Source: Sagittula marina (GTDB taxonomy: Bacteria; Pseudomonadota; Alphaproteobacteria; Rhodobacterales; Rhodobacteraceae). From it: a stretch of DNA of 64,000 nucleotides. Location: positions 1 to 64,000 of the forward strand of contig NZ_JACIEJ010000006.1 of assembly GCF_014196795.1 (NCBI RefSeq). Direction: 5' to 3'. Shown here piece after piece: positions 25,422-34,977 of this stretch. Each line of letters opens with the position of its first letter. The stretch's first letter is position 1. Made by a program: the position numbers and the translations under genes. The notes below the pieces were generated by a model. It made no database searches, had not been told where the DNA came from, and saw nothing but the letters and a program-made list of their open reading frames with translations.

Positions 25422-27770
25422 ATGCTCCATTCGTCTTTTGGTACACGCCTGGTTGTGCTGGTCGCTTTTCTCACGCTGGTGATCTCCATCGGCATGGGTG
25501 CGCTAAACTTGTTTTCGTCTTGGACGGAATTAAAACGCAATGCCGAGCAGCACTTGAACAACGTTGCGCGTATCTCAGCCGTGCGCGTCATGGACAGACT
25601 CGAGGATATGCAAAAAGACGCTGTGCTTATCGCGTCGGCCCCGCAGACACAGGCTATCGTTCAAGCTTTTGCCTCAAGTTTCGATGGCGATCCCGAAGAC
25701 ACCGGTGTCGCCCCGCAACGCGTCGCGCTGGAACAGCTTTTAATCGGGGTTCTGCAGGCGAGAAGCCCCTATGCACAGGTACGTCTGATTAGCGTGTCCG
25801 CGGATGCGCGGGAGTTGGCGCGCGTTGACGCCGGTCCATCAGGGCCGATCGTCACGCCTGCCGACAGGCTTCAGTTCAAGGGCGAGGAAGCATACATGCA
25901 GCCTCTTCTGTCAGAGGCTCCACCGACAGCTGGCTACCTCACTCGTATCTCTATGAACCGGGAGAACGGCCGCGTGGAAGCCGATGCTTCGGCGATGCTG
26001 CGCTATGTTTTGCCTTTGATTGGTTCGGATGGGCGGGTGGCTGCGGCCGTAGTAATCAACGCATTCGCACAGGATCTTTTTGCGGCGACTATTACAGAAC
26101 TGGCTGCCCATACCCGCGTAGACGTAGTAAGCGCCAGCGGCACATATCTGACATTCGCGGAGGGCTCCGGGGCTCCGACGCTCCATTTGCCTGACATGCC
26201 AGGCTACCAAGGACTGGACTTCCTCTCCGTCTTACCGGAACAAGATGGCTTCGCTCTCGATGAAGAGGCCGGGTATGCGGTGGTAACCGAAGAATTGCCG
26301 GGACCTGCCGGACCGTTTTTCGTGCGCTTTATTGCTTCTGAAGACCGTTCCGCACTCTTCGAGCCGTTGCGGCAGGGCCTATGGCAGACGGTTGGTGCGA
26401 CGCTGATCGGTTGTTGCCTTGCTACAGCCATAGCAATCGCGATCACATCGCGACACCTGCGCCCGTTGAGGAAGCTGTCGGATCATGCCAGCGCGCAAAA
26501 CGCACCTTTTCAAAAAATGTCGTTCAACTACGACAAGATGGATGAGATTGGCAGCATCGCACGCAGTGTCGAAGCGCTTGTGAACCGGATCATTGAGGAC
26601 GCGCATCATCACCAAGCCGTGTGGCACAATTGTACTGAGGGGCTGCTCACCGCTGACGGCAATGGCCTCATCGTGCAGGCCAATCCGGCCTGCGAGGCGC
26701 TGTTTGGCTATGGCGAGGGCGAGTTGCAGGGGCAGGCGCTGCATGGGCTCTTGCCCGTCGAAGACCGTGAGCGGCATGCGGCACTGGTCCAAAGCTCCAA
26801 CGATGAAGCCCCACGGCGAATGGCGCAGGACCAGATCGTGCATGGCCTGCGCGCGGATGGCAGGCTCGTGCCGCTCGAAATTCGAATTTCCAGCTTCACC
26901 AACGATGCCCGCAACTTTTCCCTCGTTGTGATACGCGACATCAGTGCCGAGCGCGAGCAGAAGGCAAAGCTTGAGAATGCAGTGGAGGCCTTGCATCGCT
27001 CGAACGCGGAGCTGGACCAATTCGCCTACGTTGCTTCGCATGATCTGCGCGCACCGCTGCGTGTGATCCGCAACGCGGGCCGCTGGATCGAGCAGGACAT
27101 TGGCGAGGATCTGGACGAGGAGACAAAAGAGAACCTCGCACTTATGCGCAGCCGGGTCGATCGCATGGAGAAATTGCTGACCGATCTGTTAGAGCACTCC
27201 CGCATAGGCCGCGAAAAACTGGACGAGCAAGAGATCACCGGTGCCGAGATGCTCGACGAGATCCGTGACCTCATCGACGCCCCCGATTGTTTCAACATTA
27301 CCGCCAGCGAAACCTTTTGCTGGGCGACCTTGCCAAAGCTGCCTTTGCGCACCGTTCTGCTGAACCTAGTGTCCAACGCCGTGAAGCACCACCACCTGGC
27401 AGCGGGCGAGGTGTGCATTGACCTCGGTTGGACGGAAGATGGACGCGCTCGCTTCAGCGTGCTGGATGACGGGCCAGGCATTGCGCCTGAGTTCCACGAC
27501 CGCATCTTTGGCATGTTCCAAACATTGCGCCCAAGGGATGAGGTGGAAGGCTCCGGCATGGGGCTGGCCTTTGTGTCAAAAATCGTCGCCCAAGCCGGTG
27601 GCTTGGTGGAGCTGCACTCAAAGCCAGGTGAAGGCAGCTGCTTCACCTTCACCTGGCCTGCGTTGAACTCGCTCCCTGGTACTGATTACTCCAGAAAGGA
27701 AAAAAACGATGAACAAGGTTTGGAGCGAGAAGGAGCTCAAGGCACTTACAATCTTGCTGCTGGAAGATGA
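25422..27770 (+). CDS. Membrane sensor histidine kinase with periplasmic sensor, HAMP and PAS
   Basis: 782 residues: TM1 (~8-30), a ~290-residue extracytoplasmic sensor, TM2 (~325-345), HAMP (~345-400), PAS (~405-525; WHNCTEGLLTADGNGLIVQANPACEALFGY), HisKA with His540 (FAYVASHDLRAPL) and HATPase (NLVSNAVKHH, DDGPGI, GSGMGLAFV). Its 3' end runs 62 nt into the following regulator gene: the natural kinase end would be near FTFTWP, so ~38 extra residues are read out of frame with the next gene. First gene of a three-gene signalling unit. The signal is unknown. Confidence 0.87.
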   Translation: MLHSSFGTRLVVLVAFLTLVISIGMGALNLFSSWTELKRNAEQHLNNVARISAVRVMDRLEDMQKDAVLIASAPQTQAIVQAFASSFDGDPEDTGVAPQRVALEQLLIGVLQARSPYAQVRLISVSADARELARVDAGPSGPIVTPADRLQFKGEEAYMQPLLSEAPPTAGYLTRISMNRENGRVEADASAMLRYVLPLIGSDGRVAAAVVINAFAQDLFAATITELAAHTRVDVVSASGTYLTFAEGSGAPTLHLPDMPGYQGLDFLSVLPEQDGFALDEEAGYAVVTEELPGPAGPFFVRFIASEDRSALFEPLRQGLWQTVGATLIGCCLATAIAIAITSRHLRPLRKLSDHASAQNAPFQKMSFNYDKMDEIGSIARSVEALVNRIIEDAHHHQAVWHNCTEGLLTADGNGLIVQANPACEALFGYGEGELQGQALHGLLPVEDRERHAALVQSSNDEAPRRMAQDQIVHGLRADGRLVPLEIRISSFTNDARNFSLVVIRDISAEREQKAKLENAVEALHRSNAELDQFAYVASHDLRAPLRVIRNAGRWIEQDIGEDLDEETKENLALMRSRVDRMEKLLTDLLEHSRIGREKLDEQEITGAEMLDEIRDLIDAPDCFNITASETFCWATLPKLPLRTVLLNLVSNAVKHHHLAAGEVCIDLGWTEDGRARFSVLDDGPGIAPEFHDRIFGMFQTLRPRDEVEGSGMGLAFVSKIVAQAGGLVELHSKPGEGSCFTFTWPALNSLPGTDYSRKEKNDEQGLEREGAQGTYNLAAGR

Positions 27771-28188
27771 TGACGGCGAGGCGAAGGCCGTTCTGCGCGC
27801 TTTTCGCAGCTCTCGGATTCTTAATGAAGTAGTCCGCGTGACCGACGGAATTTCCGCACTCGAGGAATTGCGCAAACGCCAGCAGGCAGGTGACGAAAAT
27901 CCCATTGTCGCCCTCGTCGATATCAACATGCCCCGAATGAACGGTCACGAGTTTGTCGAAGCGATCCGTGCTGATCCGGAGCTGCACGATTTAACGATGT
28001 TCATGCTGACCACTTCTGGGGGAACGGAAGACATACAACGTGCCTATGCCCAAAATGTTGCAGGATACGTCGTGAAGGAACGCGCGGGAGAGGATTTCAT
28101 CCACCTTGTGTCCACGCTGGAAACGTATTGGCGCGTTGTTGAGTTTCCCCGAGTTTCGAAGTGGAGGGGAAATAGAAAAGCGACATGA
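27709..28188 (+). CDS. Single-domain response regulator (Rcp1-like)
   Basis: 159 residues consisting of one receiver domain: acidic LLEDDDGE, phosphorylation site Asp71 (ALVDINMPRMNG), switch Thr (MLTTSGG) and Lys (VVKERAGEDF). No output domain, as in Rcp1-type regulators that pair with PAS/phytochrome kinases. A good AAGGA lies before the ATG. It overlaps both neighbours, suggesting coupled translation and a phosphorelay between the flanking kinases. Confidence 0.88.
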   Translation: MNKVWSEKELKALTILLLEDDDGEAKAVLRAFRSSRILNEVVRVTDGISALEELRKRQQAGDENPIVALVDINMPRMNGHEFVEAIRADPELHDLTMFMLTTSGGTEDIQRAYAQNVAGYVVKERAGEDFIHLVSTLETYWRVVEFPRVSKWRGNRKAT

Positions 28189-29315
28189 AGGACGAGAGTG
28201 ATATGAAGCGAGATCCGCTTGCCGTCTTGATCGTGGACGATGACGTCGGTGACCGCCGTTTGGTCCGTAGGGCGTTGTCCGACAGCGGTCTGATGTTCGA
28301 TCTGTTCGAAGCGCCGACCTTAGCACAGGCAGAACAGCATCGCGGGCGGATGATAGACCTCGTGGTTCTCGACAACCAATTGCCGGACGGTGAAGGCATC
28401 GAGAGCATCAACTACATACGAGACACCTTTTCTGAAGCCGCGATCATCGTGGCCACGGGCAGTGGCGACGAAGAAATCGCTGTCAGGGCTATGCATGGTG
28501 GCGCTGAGGATTACATCAGAAAGTCGCGCATCACGGGTGAGACGCTGCAACGCAGCGCGTTGAACGCGATCCGCGTGACGCAACTGCGCCGCAAGTCTGA
28601 GAGGCAGGCAGAGGAACTAAAGTTCTTCGCGCATATGCTGGTCCACGATTTCAAAGCACCAATGATGAACATCCGATTTCTGGCTGAGGCAGCGGATGAG
28701 GATCTTGGTGACCTACCTATCGAAGAGACGCGGGCATCGCTACAGGACATTCAAAAGTGTGCAGGTCGCCAGCTCGACCTCATCGAAGCATTGAAAGTTC
28801 ACATTGGCTTTGCCGAAAACGCCACCTTTGAGCCGCACGACATGGGCGATCTTGCGACCGAGGTTGTTCATATGCTGCGCCCGATTGTTGCGGAGCGTTC
28901 TGCGAGTATTGAGGTCGAGCCAATGCCGGAGGCGCATTGTAACGCGCCTGAAATCCGACAGTTGCTGCAAAATCTAATATCCAACGCTATCAAGTTCTGC
29001 CCTGATCGCCCGTTGATCCGTGTTGGTGTCAAGAAGGATGGCTACTCATCCGTTTTTACGGTCACCGACAATGGTGTGGGCATCCCAAAGGAATATCATA
29101 CAAAGATCTTCCAGCCTTTCTGCCGTCTCCAGTCGCAAGACAAAGTTCCAGGCACCGGACTTGGCCTTGCCACGTGCGCCAAGATCGTTTCGCGTCACAA
29201 GGGAAAAATATGGTGCGAAGATGCTTCAGGCGGCGGCCTTCAGATCTGCTTCACCCTTGGCCAAGCGACCGCTGATGAAAAGCCGGTCTTGCAGCCAATT
29301 GAAAAGGATTCTTGA
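28185..29315 (+). CDS. Receiver-histidine kinase hybrid (REC-HisKA-HATPase)
   Basis: 376 residues with an N-terminal receiver (VLIVDDDVGDRR, Asp63 in LDNQLPDGEG) and a soluble kinase: His154 in HMLVHDFKAPM, N-box LLQNLISNAIKF, TDNGVGIP and GTGLGLATC. It has no TM segment. It starts within ATGA overlapping the receiver gene, so it is likely the output kinase of the array. A paralogue with the same domain order is at 34978-36123. Confidence 0.88.
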   Translation: MKDESDMKRDPLAVLIVDDDVGDRRLVRRALSDSGLMFDLFEAPTLAQAEQHRGRMIDLVVLDNQLPDGEGIESINYIRDTFSEAAIIVATGSGDEEIAVRAMHGGAEDYIRKSRITGETLQRSALNAIRVTQLRRKSERQAEELKFFAHMLVHDFKAPMMNIRFLAEAADEDLGDLPIEETRASLQDIQKCAGRQLDLIEALKVHIGFAENATFEPHDMGDLATEVVHMLRPIVAERSASIEVEPMPEAHCNAPEIRQLLQNLISNAIKFCPDRPLIRVGVKKDGYSSVFTVTDNGVGIPKEYHTKIFQPFCRLQSQDKVPGTGLGLATCAKIVSRHKGKIWCEDASGGGLQICFTLGQATADEKPVLQPIEKDS

Positions 29316-29766
29316 AACGTAGTGTCGGCGATCGGTTGGGGCACAAGTATAAATGTGGCCGCATGAGTGGAGAGCTTTTATGTAGGCGCCAGTTTGCAAA
29401 ACAGGCGTTGGGCACGATTTGTCTCCGCCGTATGTTACCCCGCACAGTGGAGCCCCAATGGGGCCATAGTAGATAAGTAAAGACGGTTCGCCTTCAATCA
29501 GTGTGCACGCATTCAATTGCCACCATTCGTTCAAGATTCACCTAGACATGAATGAAGTAACTATGTGCGGTCTGCTGACTGCGAGTTGCGGTCATTGGTT
29601 CAAGATGCAGCGAAAGTCCGCAATCCGCCTTTTGAGCCAGGGCAGATCATCTTGCAGCGCCGGGCGTGAGCGGTGACTATGAAACCATTCGCCCCCAAGA
29701 GCGATGACGCTTCGTGTATTCGTAGCTGGTGTTGAGCCCAGCACCCCAGGAAGCCCCTTGGAGGCG
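29316..29766. other. Intergenic, no gene recognised
   Basis: About 450 bp after the REC-kinase. Minus-strand frames here (29226-29534, 29592-29801) overlap known coding sequence or lack support. Nothing certain is seen. Confidence 0.4.
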
Positions 29767-30015
29767 TCACTCAGGTCTGATCTCGCGCAGATGGCGAGCA
29801 AGAAGGGTGACCAGTCTTCTGCCGGAAATCACCTTCTGGCGTTTGAGGTGGACGAGCCCCCTTTCAACCGGGTCGAGGTCAACGTCGTCTCCAGAGACGT
29901 GAGCAACGGTGTCGGCGTAGACATCTGTTGCTGTGACGGGCACCTGACAATTTCTCCGACGCTGATATCGGCTGAGGATCATAGCGACAGCTTGCGTCGG
30001 CTTAATGGTCTTCAT
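29767..30015 (-). CDS. Small protein of unknown function
   Basis: 82 residues starting at ATG 30015 after GGTGGGAACTTCA. The sequence is basic and C-terminally helical (LDPVERGLVHLKRQKVISGRRLVTLLARHLREIRPE), which looks protein-like rather than a shadow, and resembles small hypothetical proteins of this group. No domain is recognised and there is no operon partner. The plus-strand frame over the same DNA (29704-30018) looks less convincing. Confidence 0.45.
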   Translation of the reverse strand: MKTIKPTQAVAMILSRYQRRRNCQVPVTATDVYADTVAHVSGDDVDLDPVERGLVHLKRQKVISGRRLVTLLARHLREIRPE

Positions 30016-30541
30016 TGAAGTTCCCACCGCTTTTAAGCGACCTCGTGTCCAGGCTCTCACTATCGCAAGCCCAGCCCCACTGCGCCATGCTCAGGTTCAT
30101 ACGGGGAGGGCACAAGGGCCCTCCGCCGGATCCGCCGCTTCATGCCACGAACCGCACCTCCCCTTCATACGCGAAAGGCGCCGGAGCGTCTGCCCCAGCG
30201 CCTCTATCACCGTCTTTCAGAGAGCAGCCTAGGGACAGCAGGCGGTACGTTTCGGCCGACACCCCTTGCGCATTCATCTGCTTTCTCTGATTACGCCTCG
30301 CCGAAGCGATCGGCCTCTCAGTCCAGTGGCGTCAACAAGCGCAGGTTGCGCGCCGTCTAAGCGGATCCATCCGAGATCTTATGGCCGGTCCGAGCGCCTC
30401 ACTGGACCGGCTGCCTGAACGAGTGACTAAAAAGCCGAGTAAAGATGGGATGCATCCCAGCCCTTCGAAACAGACCTTGGCTGCCCCATGTGTCCTCTTC
30501 ATCCGAATATTGACTCCGATCGATCCGAGACGGGGGGCGAT
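30016..30541. other. Intergenic, no gene recognised
   Basis: About 525 bp. An 888-bp plus-strand open frame begins at 30381 but runs antisense over the NDUFS4-like gene and has no recognisable content, so it is treated as a shadow. Confidence 0.45.
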
Positions 30542-30586
30542 ATCAACATATGGAGAAGGCGCCCAGCGGGCGCCCTATATGTTGAT
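30542..30586 (-). terminator. Long inverted repeat, probable terminator after the NDUFS4-like gene
   Basis: ATCAACATAT (30542-30551) pairs with ATATGTTGAT (30577-30586), and an inner GGCGCCC/GGGCGCC stem stands on a three-base loop. It lies ~65 nt past the minus-strand stop. The double-stem form is unusual and there is no long T run. Confidence 0.6.
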
Positions 30587-30650
30587 CAAAAATTGTCTTC
30601 GCGAAATCCTTGCCCCGATTTCGAGACAACTTTGCCCCGATTTACAAAGC

Positions 30651-30962
30651 TCAGTGCGTCCAGGGCGTCCGGCGGTCCACGGCGAAGTTTTCGGCGTAGC
30701 CGCGTGCGCGGAGGTTGGCCTTGCGCTTCTTCGGTTCCGTGACCGTGGCAGTGATTCCATGCTCCTTGGCGTAGGCGAGCGCGGCGTCCTTGGTGTCGAA
30801 CCGCAGGCGAACCTGCTGTTGGGTGTCCGACGAAGAAGTCCAACCCATCAAGGGATCGATCGACTTGGCCTCATCGGCCACATAGTCGAGATACCAGTGT
30901 TTTGTCTTGCCTTGCCCGGACGACATTGCCGTTCTCGCGGGCTGATAGATGCGTGCGCGCAT
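30651..30962 (-). CDS. NDUFS4-like complex I accessory protein
   Basis: 103 residues, starting at ATG 30962 behind a strong [53 protein letters not shown] and the C-terminal [17 protein letters not shown] match the ETC complex I conserved family (18-kDa / NDUFS4 subunit). Alphaproteobacteria carry this accessory protein of NADH:ubiquinone oxidoreductase, usually away from the nuo operon as here. It sits on the matrix-facing (cytoplasmic) arm. Confidence 0.92.
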   Translation of the reverse strand: MRARIYQPARTAMSSGQGKTKHWYLDYVADEAKSIDPLMGWTSSSDTQQQVRLRFDTKDAALAYAKEHGITATVTEPKKRKANLRARGYAENFAVDRRTPWTH

Positions 30963-31304
30963 GTCCACACCTCCTGTGATCATCATCGCTTATCTGAAAT
31001 TCTCGAGCCGAGAGCAACCTTTGATGCAATGCCAATTTTCACGGTCTTCGTCACAGGGCGCAAGCAGCCTTTCGGCTGCGGTCCAGTCGCCACGGGGAGC
31101 GAGGGGTGGGTCTTGTGGCGGCGGCACGCCGTCGGCTGCTTGCCTGAGAAAGATACATCTCTGGTGCGATTTCACGCAACGGTTAAACACTTGTTTATCT
31201 TTGGGCGGCAGGGTGGCCATCCCCGCGAAATCATCTCTAACCAACTCAGGAAAGGCGATTCTTCCTGACGGGTGCAAAAGCGTGGTCGACCAAAGTCGGT
31301 GGTC
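30963..31304. other. Intergenic with an unsupported small open frame
   Basis: About 340 bp. A 95-codon minus-strand frame (30990-31277) exists, but its product shows no recognisable motif and no clear ribosome-binding site; it is left unannotated. The promoter of the NDUFS4-like gene should be here. Confidence 0.4.
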
Positions 31305-31748
31305 TCATGTCGTCTTCGACAGCGCTTCGATGAGTTCTTCGGCAGAATAAGAAACGATAAAATTGTTCTGGTCTTCGATTCTGTAGCCATCGACCGTTTG
31401 CTGGAACATGCGGCCCGTTCCAAAGCCGGCATCCGAATCGACCAGAATGCCGCGTCGTGCACCACGACGGTCCGGCAGTTTTTGCAGATCAAATGCCAAT
31501 GTGCGAACCATGTCGCTGGTGCATTGGGCGAAATCGCAGCCGCGCAGATCCCACAGTGTCGCGACATTCGCGGGATAGTCCGACGTTGCACAGATCTGCT
31601 TCAGAAGAGGCCGCAGGACATCGCGGCTCAGCGAAACAGGTGGGCGGACATACAAGAGGTGGGGCGACGTTCTCAAAAGAATGATGCAAGGCGTCGCGCT
31701 TTCGATCCTGTCGGGAAGGCTGACCTCGAAGGTGCTTTGAGACGGCAT
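31305..31748 (-). CDS. Small STAS/SpoIIAA-like protein of unknown role
   Basis: About 147 residues from the ATG at 31748. The middle ATLWDLRGCDFAQ and the later ILVDSDAGFGTGRMFQQTVDG pattern look like small alphaproteobacterial proteins related to the STAS/SpoIIAA-like fold, with alternating strands and helices and no transmembrane segment. The function is unknown. An upstream ATG at 31841 would add 31 residues. Divergent from uvrB, sharing its upstream region. Confidence 0.55.
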   Translation of the reverse strand: MPSQSTFEVSLPDRIESATPCIILLRTSPHLLYVRPPVSLSRDVLRPLLKQICATSDYPANVATLWDLRGCDFAQCTSDMVRTLAFDLQKLPDRRGARRGILVDSDAGFGTGRMFQQTVDGYRIEDQNNFIVSYSAEELIEALSKTT

Positions 31749-31957
31749 GGGAGGAGACCTTGATTCGACGGGAAAAGAAGTCGGGCTTATCGTCTTCTGC
31801 GTGTTGAAGGGCCAGTCCTTGTAAAAATTACGCCCCGTCACGCGCCTTGGATCACCGATCGCAGGCCCCTCGTGACGCTTTCCGGCAGCAGCAGGGGTGG
31901 TCGTGGGCCGCCACTGACCCTATTTCCATGCGGACAGCCCCGGTCAGGACACCTCAG

Positions 31958-34150
31958 ATGCACAACAACAGCCCGCAATCCATGCCCATCCTGCATTCGC
32001 CGGCGCCGGACGTGCGAGAGCGTGAGAAGCTGGAAGGTGGCAAGCAGTTCTTTCTCAAGACCGAGTTCTCCCCCGCCGGGGACCAGCCCACGGCGATCGC
32101 GGAACTGACGGAGGGCGTGAACAACGGCGACCGGGATCAGGTGCTGCTTGGGGCGACCGGCACGGGCAAGACGTTCACCATGGCGAAGATCATCGAGGAA
32201 ACGCAACGCCCCGCGATCATCCTTGCGCCGAACAAGACCTTGGCCGCCCAGTTGTACGGCGAATTCAAGGGCTTCTTTCCTGACAACGCGGTGGAGTACT
32301 TCGTCTCCTACTACGACTATTACCAGCCCGAAGCTTATGTCGCGCGCTCTGACACCTTCATCGAGAAGGAAAGCCAGATCAACGAGCAGATCGACCGGAT
32401 GCGTCACTCGGCCACCCGTGCGCTGCTCGAACGCGACGACGTGATCATCGTGGCTTCGGTGTCCTGCATCTACGGCATCGGGTCGGTCGAAACCTACGGG
32501 GCGATGACGCAGGACCTGTTTGTCGGCCGCGAATACGACCAGCGGCAGGTCATGGGCGATCTCGTGGCGCAGCAGTACAAGCGCAACGATCAGGCGTTTC
32601 AGCGCGGGTCGTTCCGCGTGCGCGGCGACGTGATCGAAATCTGGCCAGCCCACCTTGAGGATCGCGCATGGCGGCTTTCCTTCTTCGGCGAAGAGCTGGA
32701 GGCGCTGACCGAATTCGACCCGCTGACCGGGCGCAAGACCGACACGTTCGAGCGCATCCGCCTGTATGCCAACAGCCACTACGTGACGCCGCGCCCGACG
32801 ATGAACCAGGCGGTGATCTCCATCAAGAAAGAGCTGCGCCAGCGCCTCGATCAGCTGGTGGGCGAGGGGAAACTGCTGGAAGCGCAACGGCTTGAACAGC
32901 GGACCAACTTCGACATCGAGATGCTGGAAGCCACCGGCGTCTGCAACGGGATCGAGAACTACTCTCGCTATCTGACGGGACGCGCCCCCGGTGAGCCGCC
33001 CCCCACGCTGTTCGAATTCATCCCCGACAACGCGATTGTCTTTGCCGATGAATCCCACGTCTCCGTGCCGCAGATCGGCGGCATGTACCGGGGCGACTAT
33101 CGGCGCAAATTCACACTGGCAGAGCACGGCTTTCGCCTGCCGTCCTGCATGGACAACCGTCCGCTGAAGTTCGAGGAATGGGACGCCATGCGCCCGCAGT
33201 CGATCTTTGTTTCCGCCACGCCCGCCGCGTGGGAGCTGGAGCAATCCGGCGGCGTATTCACCGAACAGGTCATCCGTCCCACAGGTCTGCTCGACCCGGT
33301 GGTCGAAGTCCGTCCGGTGGAGATGCAGGTGGACGATCTGCTCGACGAAATCCGCAAAGTCACCGCAGAAGGCAAGCGCACGCTGGCGACCGTTCTGACC
33401 AAACGCATGGCCGAGGATCTGACCGAATACCTGCATGAACAGGGGATCAAGGTCCGCTACATGCACTCCGAAATCGACACCATCGAACGGATTGAAATCC
33501 TTAGGGATTTGCGCCTTGGTGCCTTTGATGTGCTGGTCGGGATCAACCTCCTGCGCGAAGGTCTGGACATCCCCGAATGCGGGCTGGTGGCGATCCTCGA
33601 CGCGGACAAGGAGGGCTTCCTGCGCTCGGAAACCTCGCTGATCCAGACCATCGGCCGCGCCGCGCGAAATGCCGAAGGCCGCGTCATCATGTATGGCGAC
33701 CGCATGACCGGCTCGATGGAGCGTGCGATTGGTGAAACCAACCGCCGCCGCGAAAAGCAGATCGCGTACAATGTCGAACACGGCATCACGCCCACCACGG
33801 TCAAGAAGAACGTCGACGACATTCTGGCCGGTCTCTATCAGGGCGACACCGACCAGGCCCGCGTCACGGCCAAGATCGACCCGAAACATCAGGGCTCGAA
33901 CATTCAGGCGGTGCTGGACGGGCTGCGCACGGACATGCGCAAGGCGGCGGAGAACCTCGAATTCGAAGAGGCCGCGCGTCTGCGCGACGAGGTCAAGCGC
34001 CTCGAAGCGGTGGAACTCGCGGTGTCCGACGATCCGCTTGCCCGGCAACAAGCGGTGGAGAAGGCCTCCGAAGAGGCCGTCAAGGTGCGCGGCCGGTCAA
34101 CCGCGGGCAAGCCTGGTCAGCGCGGCGGGGTAAAACGCCGCAAGCGCTGA
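31958..34150 (+). CDS. uvrB: Excinuclease ABC subunit B
   Basis: 730 residues from the ATG at 31958, chosen because UvrB homologues begin a short way before [26 protein letters not shown]. Walker [13 protein letters not shown], the beta-hairpin region [21 protein letters not shown], Walker [10 protein letters not shown], helicase motifs [14 protein letters not shown] and QTIGRAARN, and the C-terminal UVR motif ([24 protein letters not shown]) are all present. It is the damage-verifying helicase-like subunit of nucleotide excision repair, working with UvrA and UvrC. The frame extends to 31847 but that part is not conserved. Confidence 0.97.
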   Translation: MHNNSPQSMPILHSPAPDVREREKLEGGKQFFLKTEFSPAGDQPTAIAELTEGVNNGDRDQVLLGATGTGKTFTMAKIIEETQRPAIILAPNKTLAAQLYGEFKGFFPDNAVEYFVSYYDYYQPEAYVARSDTFIEKESQINEQIDRMRHSATRALLERDDVIIVASVSCIYGIGSVETYGAMTQDLFVGREYDQRQVMGDLVAQQYKRNDQAFQRGSFRVRGDVIEIWPAHLEDRAWRLSFFGEELEALTEFDPLTGRKTDTFERIRLYANSHYVTPRPTMNQAVISIKKELRQRLDQLVGEGKLLEAQRLEQRTNFDIEMLEATGVCNGIENYSRYLTGRAPGEPPPTLFEFIPDNAIVFADESHVSVPQIGGMYRGDYRRKFTLAEHGFRLPSCMDNRPLKFEEWDAMRPQSIFVSATPAAWELEQSGGVFTEQVIRPTGLLDPVVEVRPVEMQVDDLLDEIRKVTAEGKRTLATVLTKRMAEDLTEYLHEQGIKVRYMHSEIDTIERIEILRDLRLGAFDVLVGINLLREGLDIPECGLVAILDADKEGFLRSETSLIQTIGRAARNAEGRVIMYGDRMTGSMERAIGETNRRREKQIAYNVEHGITPTTVKKNVDDILAGLYQGDTDQARVTAKIDPKHQGSNIQAVLDGLRTDMRKAAENLEFEEAARLRDEVKRLEAVELAVSDDPLARQQAVEKASEEAVKVRGRSTAGKPGQRGGVKRRKR

Positions 34151-34153
34151 GGT

Positions 34154-34675
34154 TCAGCGCGTCGGGATGGACACGCGAAAGGCCACCGTTTCGATGCCGG
34201 GGTTCTCGTCGTAGATCCCGGCGTTAGACCTGTGGTCATAGCTCAGACCCATGCGCAGGCCGCCGCGCGTTTCCCAGCCCAGCTCCACGCCAGAGCGGAA
34301 CTCGATCGGCCCACCGAGGTCGTAACCGCCGTTGTCGAAATACAGCCCCGGCATCGCGTGTAATTCACCGTACAGCGGGGTCGAGGCGAGCTGCATCTTG
34401 TACGTCTGGCCGAACCCGACCCATGTTTCACCATCTTCACCGATGGACAGGCCGATGGCTTCGCCAAAGGGGCCGCGTTTATGGGGCAGGTCGTAGCGCA
34501 GATAGACCTCGGCGCCCGGTTCGGCGTGACGCTCCAACACATTCCCGCCAGAGATCATGATGCGGCCTTCGGTCGGCGTCTTGCCAAGGCAGCCTGTTTC
34601 TGTGCCGCAATGATTTACGCCCATGTCGGTCAGCCCGAGCACAAGCATCAGCACTGCAAAAGTTCCGTCTGCCAT
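34154..34675 (-). CDS. PagL-like lipid A 3-O-deacylase
   Basis: 173 residues from the ATG at 34675, with a hydrophobic N-terminus (MADGTFAVLMLVLGLTDMG). The rest is an outer-membrane beta-barrel. The C-terminal YDHRSNAGIYDENPGIE carries the His-Ser-Glu pattern of PagL/acyloxyacyl hydrolases (H-x-S-N ... NPG-E). It would remove a 3-O-acyl chain from lipid A at the outer membrane. Convergent with uvrB, with a gap of only 3 nt between the two stops. Confidence 0.8.
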   Translation of the reverse strand: MADGTFAVLMLVLGLTDMGVNHCGTETGCLGKTPTEGRIMISGGNVLERHAEPGAEVYLRYDLPHKRGPFGEAIGLSIGEDGETWVGFGQTYKMQLASTPLYGELHAMPGLYFDNGGYDLGGPIEFRSGVELGWETRGGLRMGLSYDHRSNAGIYDENPGIETVAFRVSIPTR

Positions 34676-34977
34676 CTGAAATCTCCCCAATCCGGTGTCT
34701 CTGTGATGGCGAAGTTTCGGCGCTGTGTCCAGAAGCCTGCCGTCGACGGAACGCAACTGTTGCAGGTCTTGCGGGTCAATCCAACGTCATTAACTTTTTG
34801 CTTACCTGATCGTGCGACAAAGTCAGCGCGGTGGGGGACTTGCTGACGCAAGGCAAAAAATTGCTCTCTCTGGATATTGTGTGACGGAGACCGGTTTATG
34901 AGCTCGAACCCGCAGAATGGCTGCTTGGCGACAGAGGGGCCGACCCGAACGCCCTGCAACCGGGACATGCTTCGCTC

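Noticed and set aside
30381-31268. 295-residue plus-strand open frame
   Set aside because: It is antisense to the NDUFS4-like gene, which has a strong ribosome-binding site and clear family match.
31838-34051. 737-residue open frame on the minus strand
   Set aside because: Antisense shadow of uvrB; the uvrB motifs on the plus strand are unmistakable.
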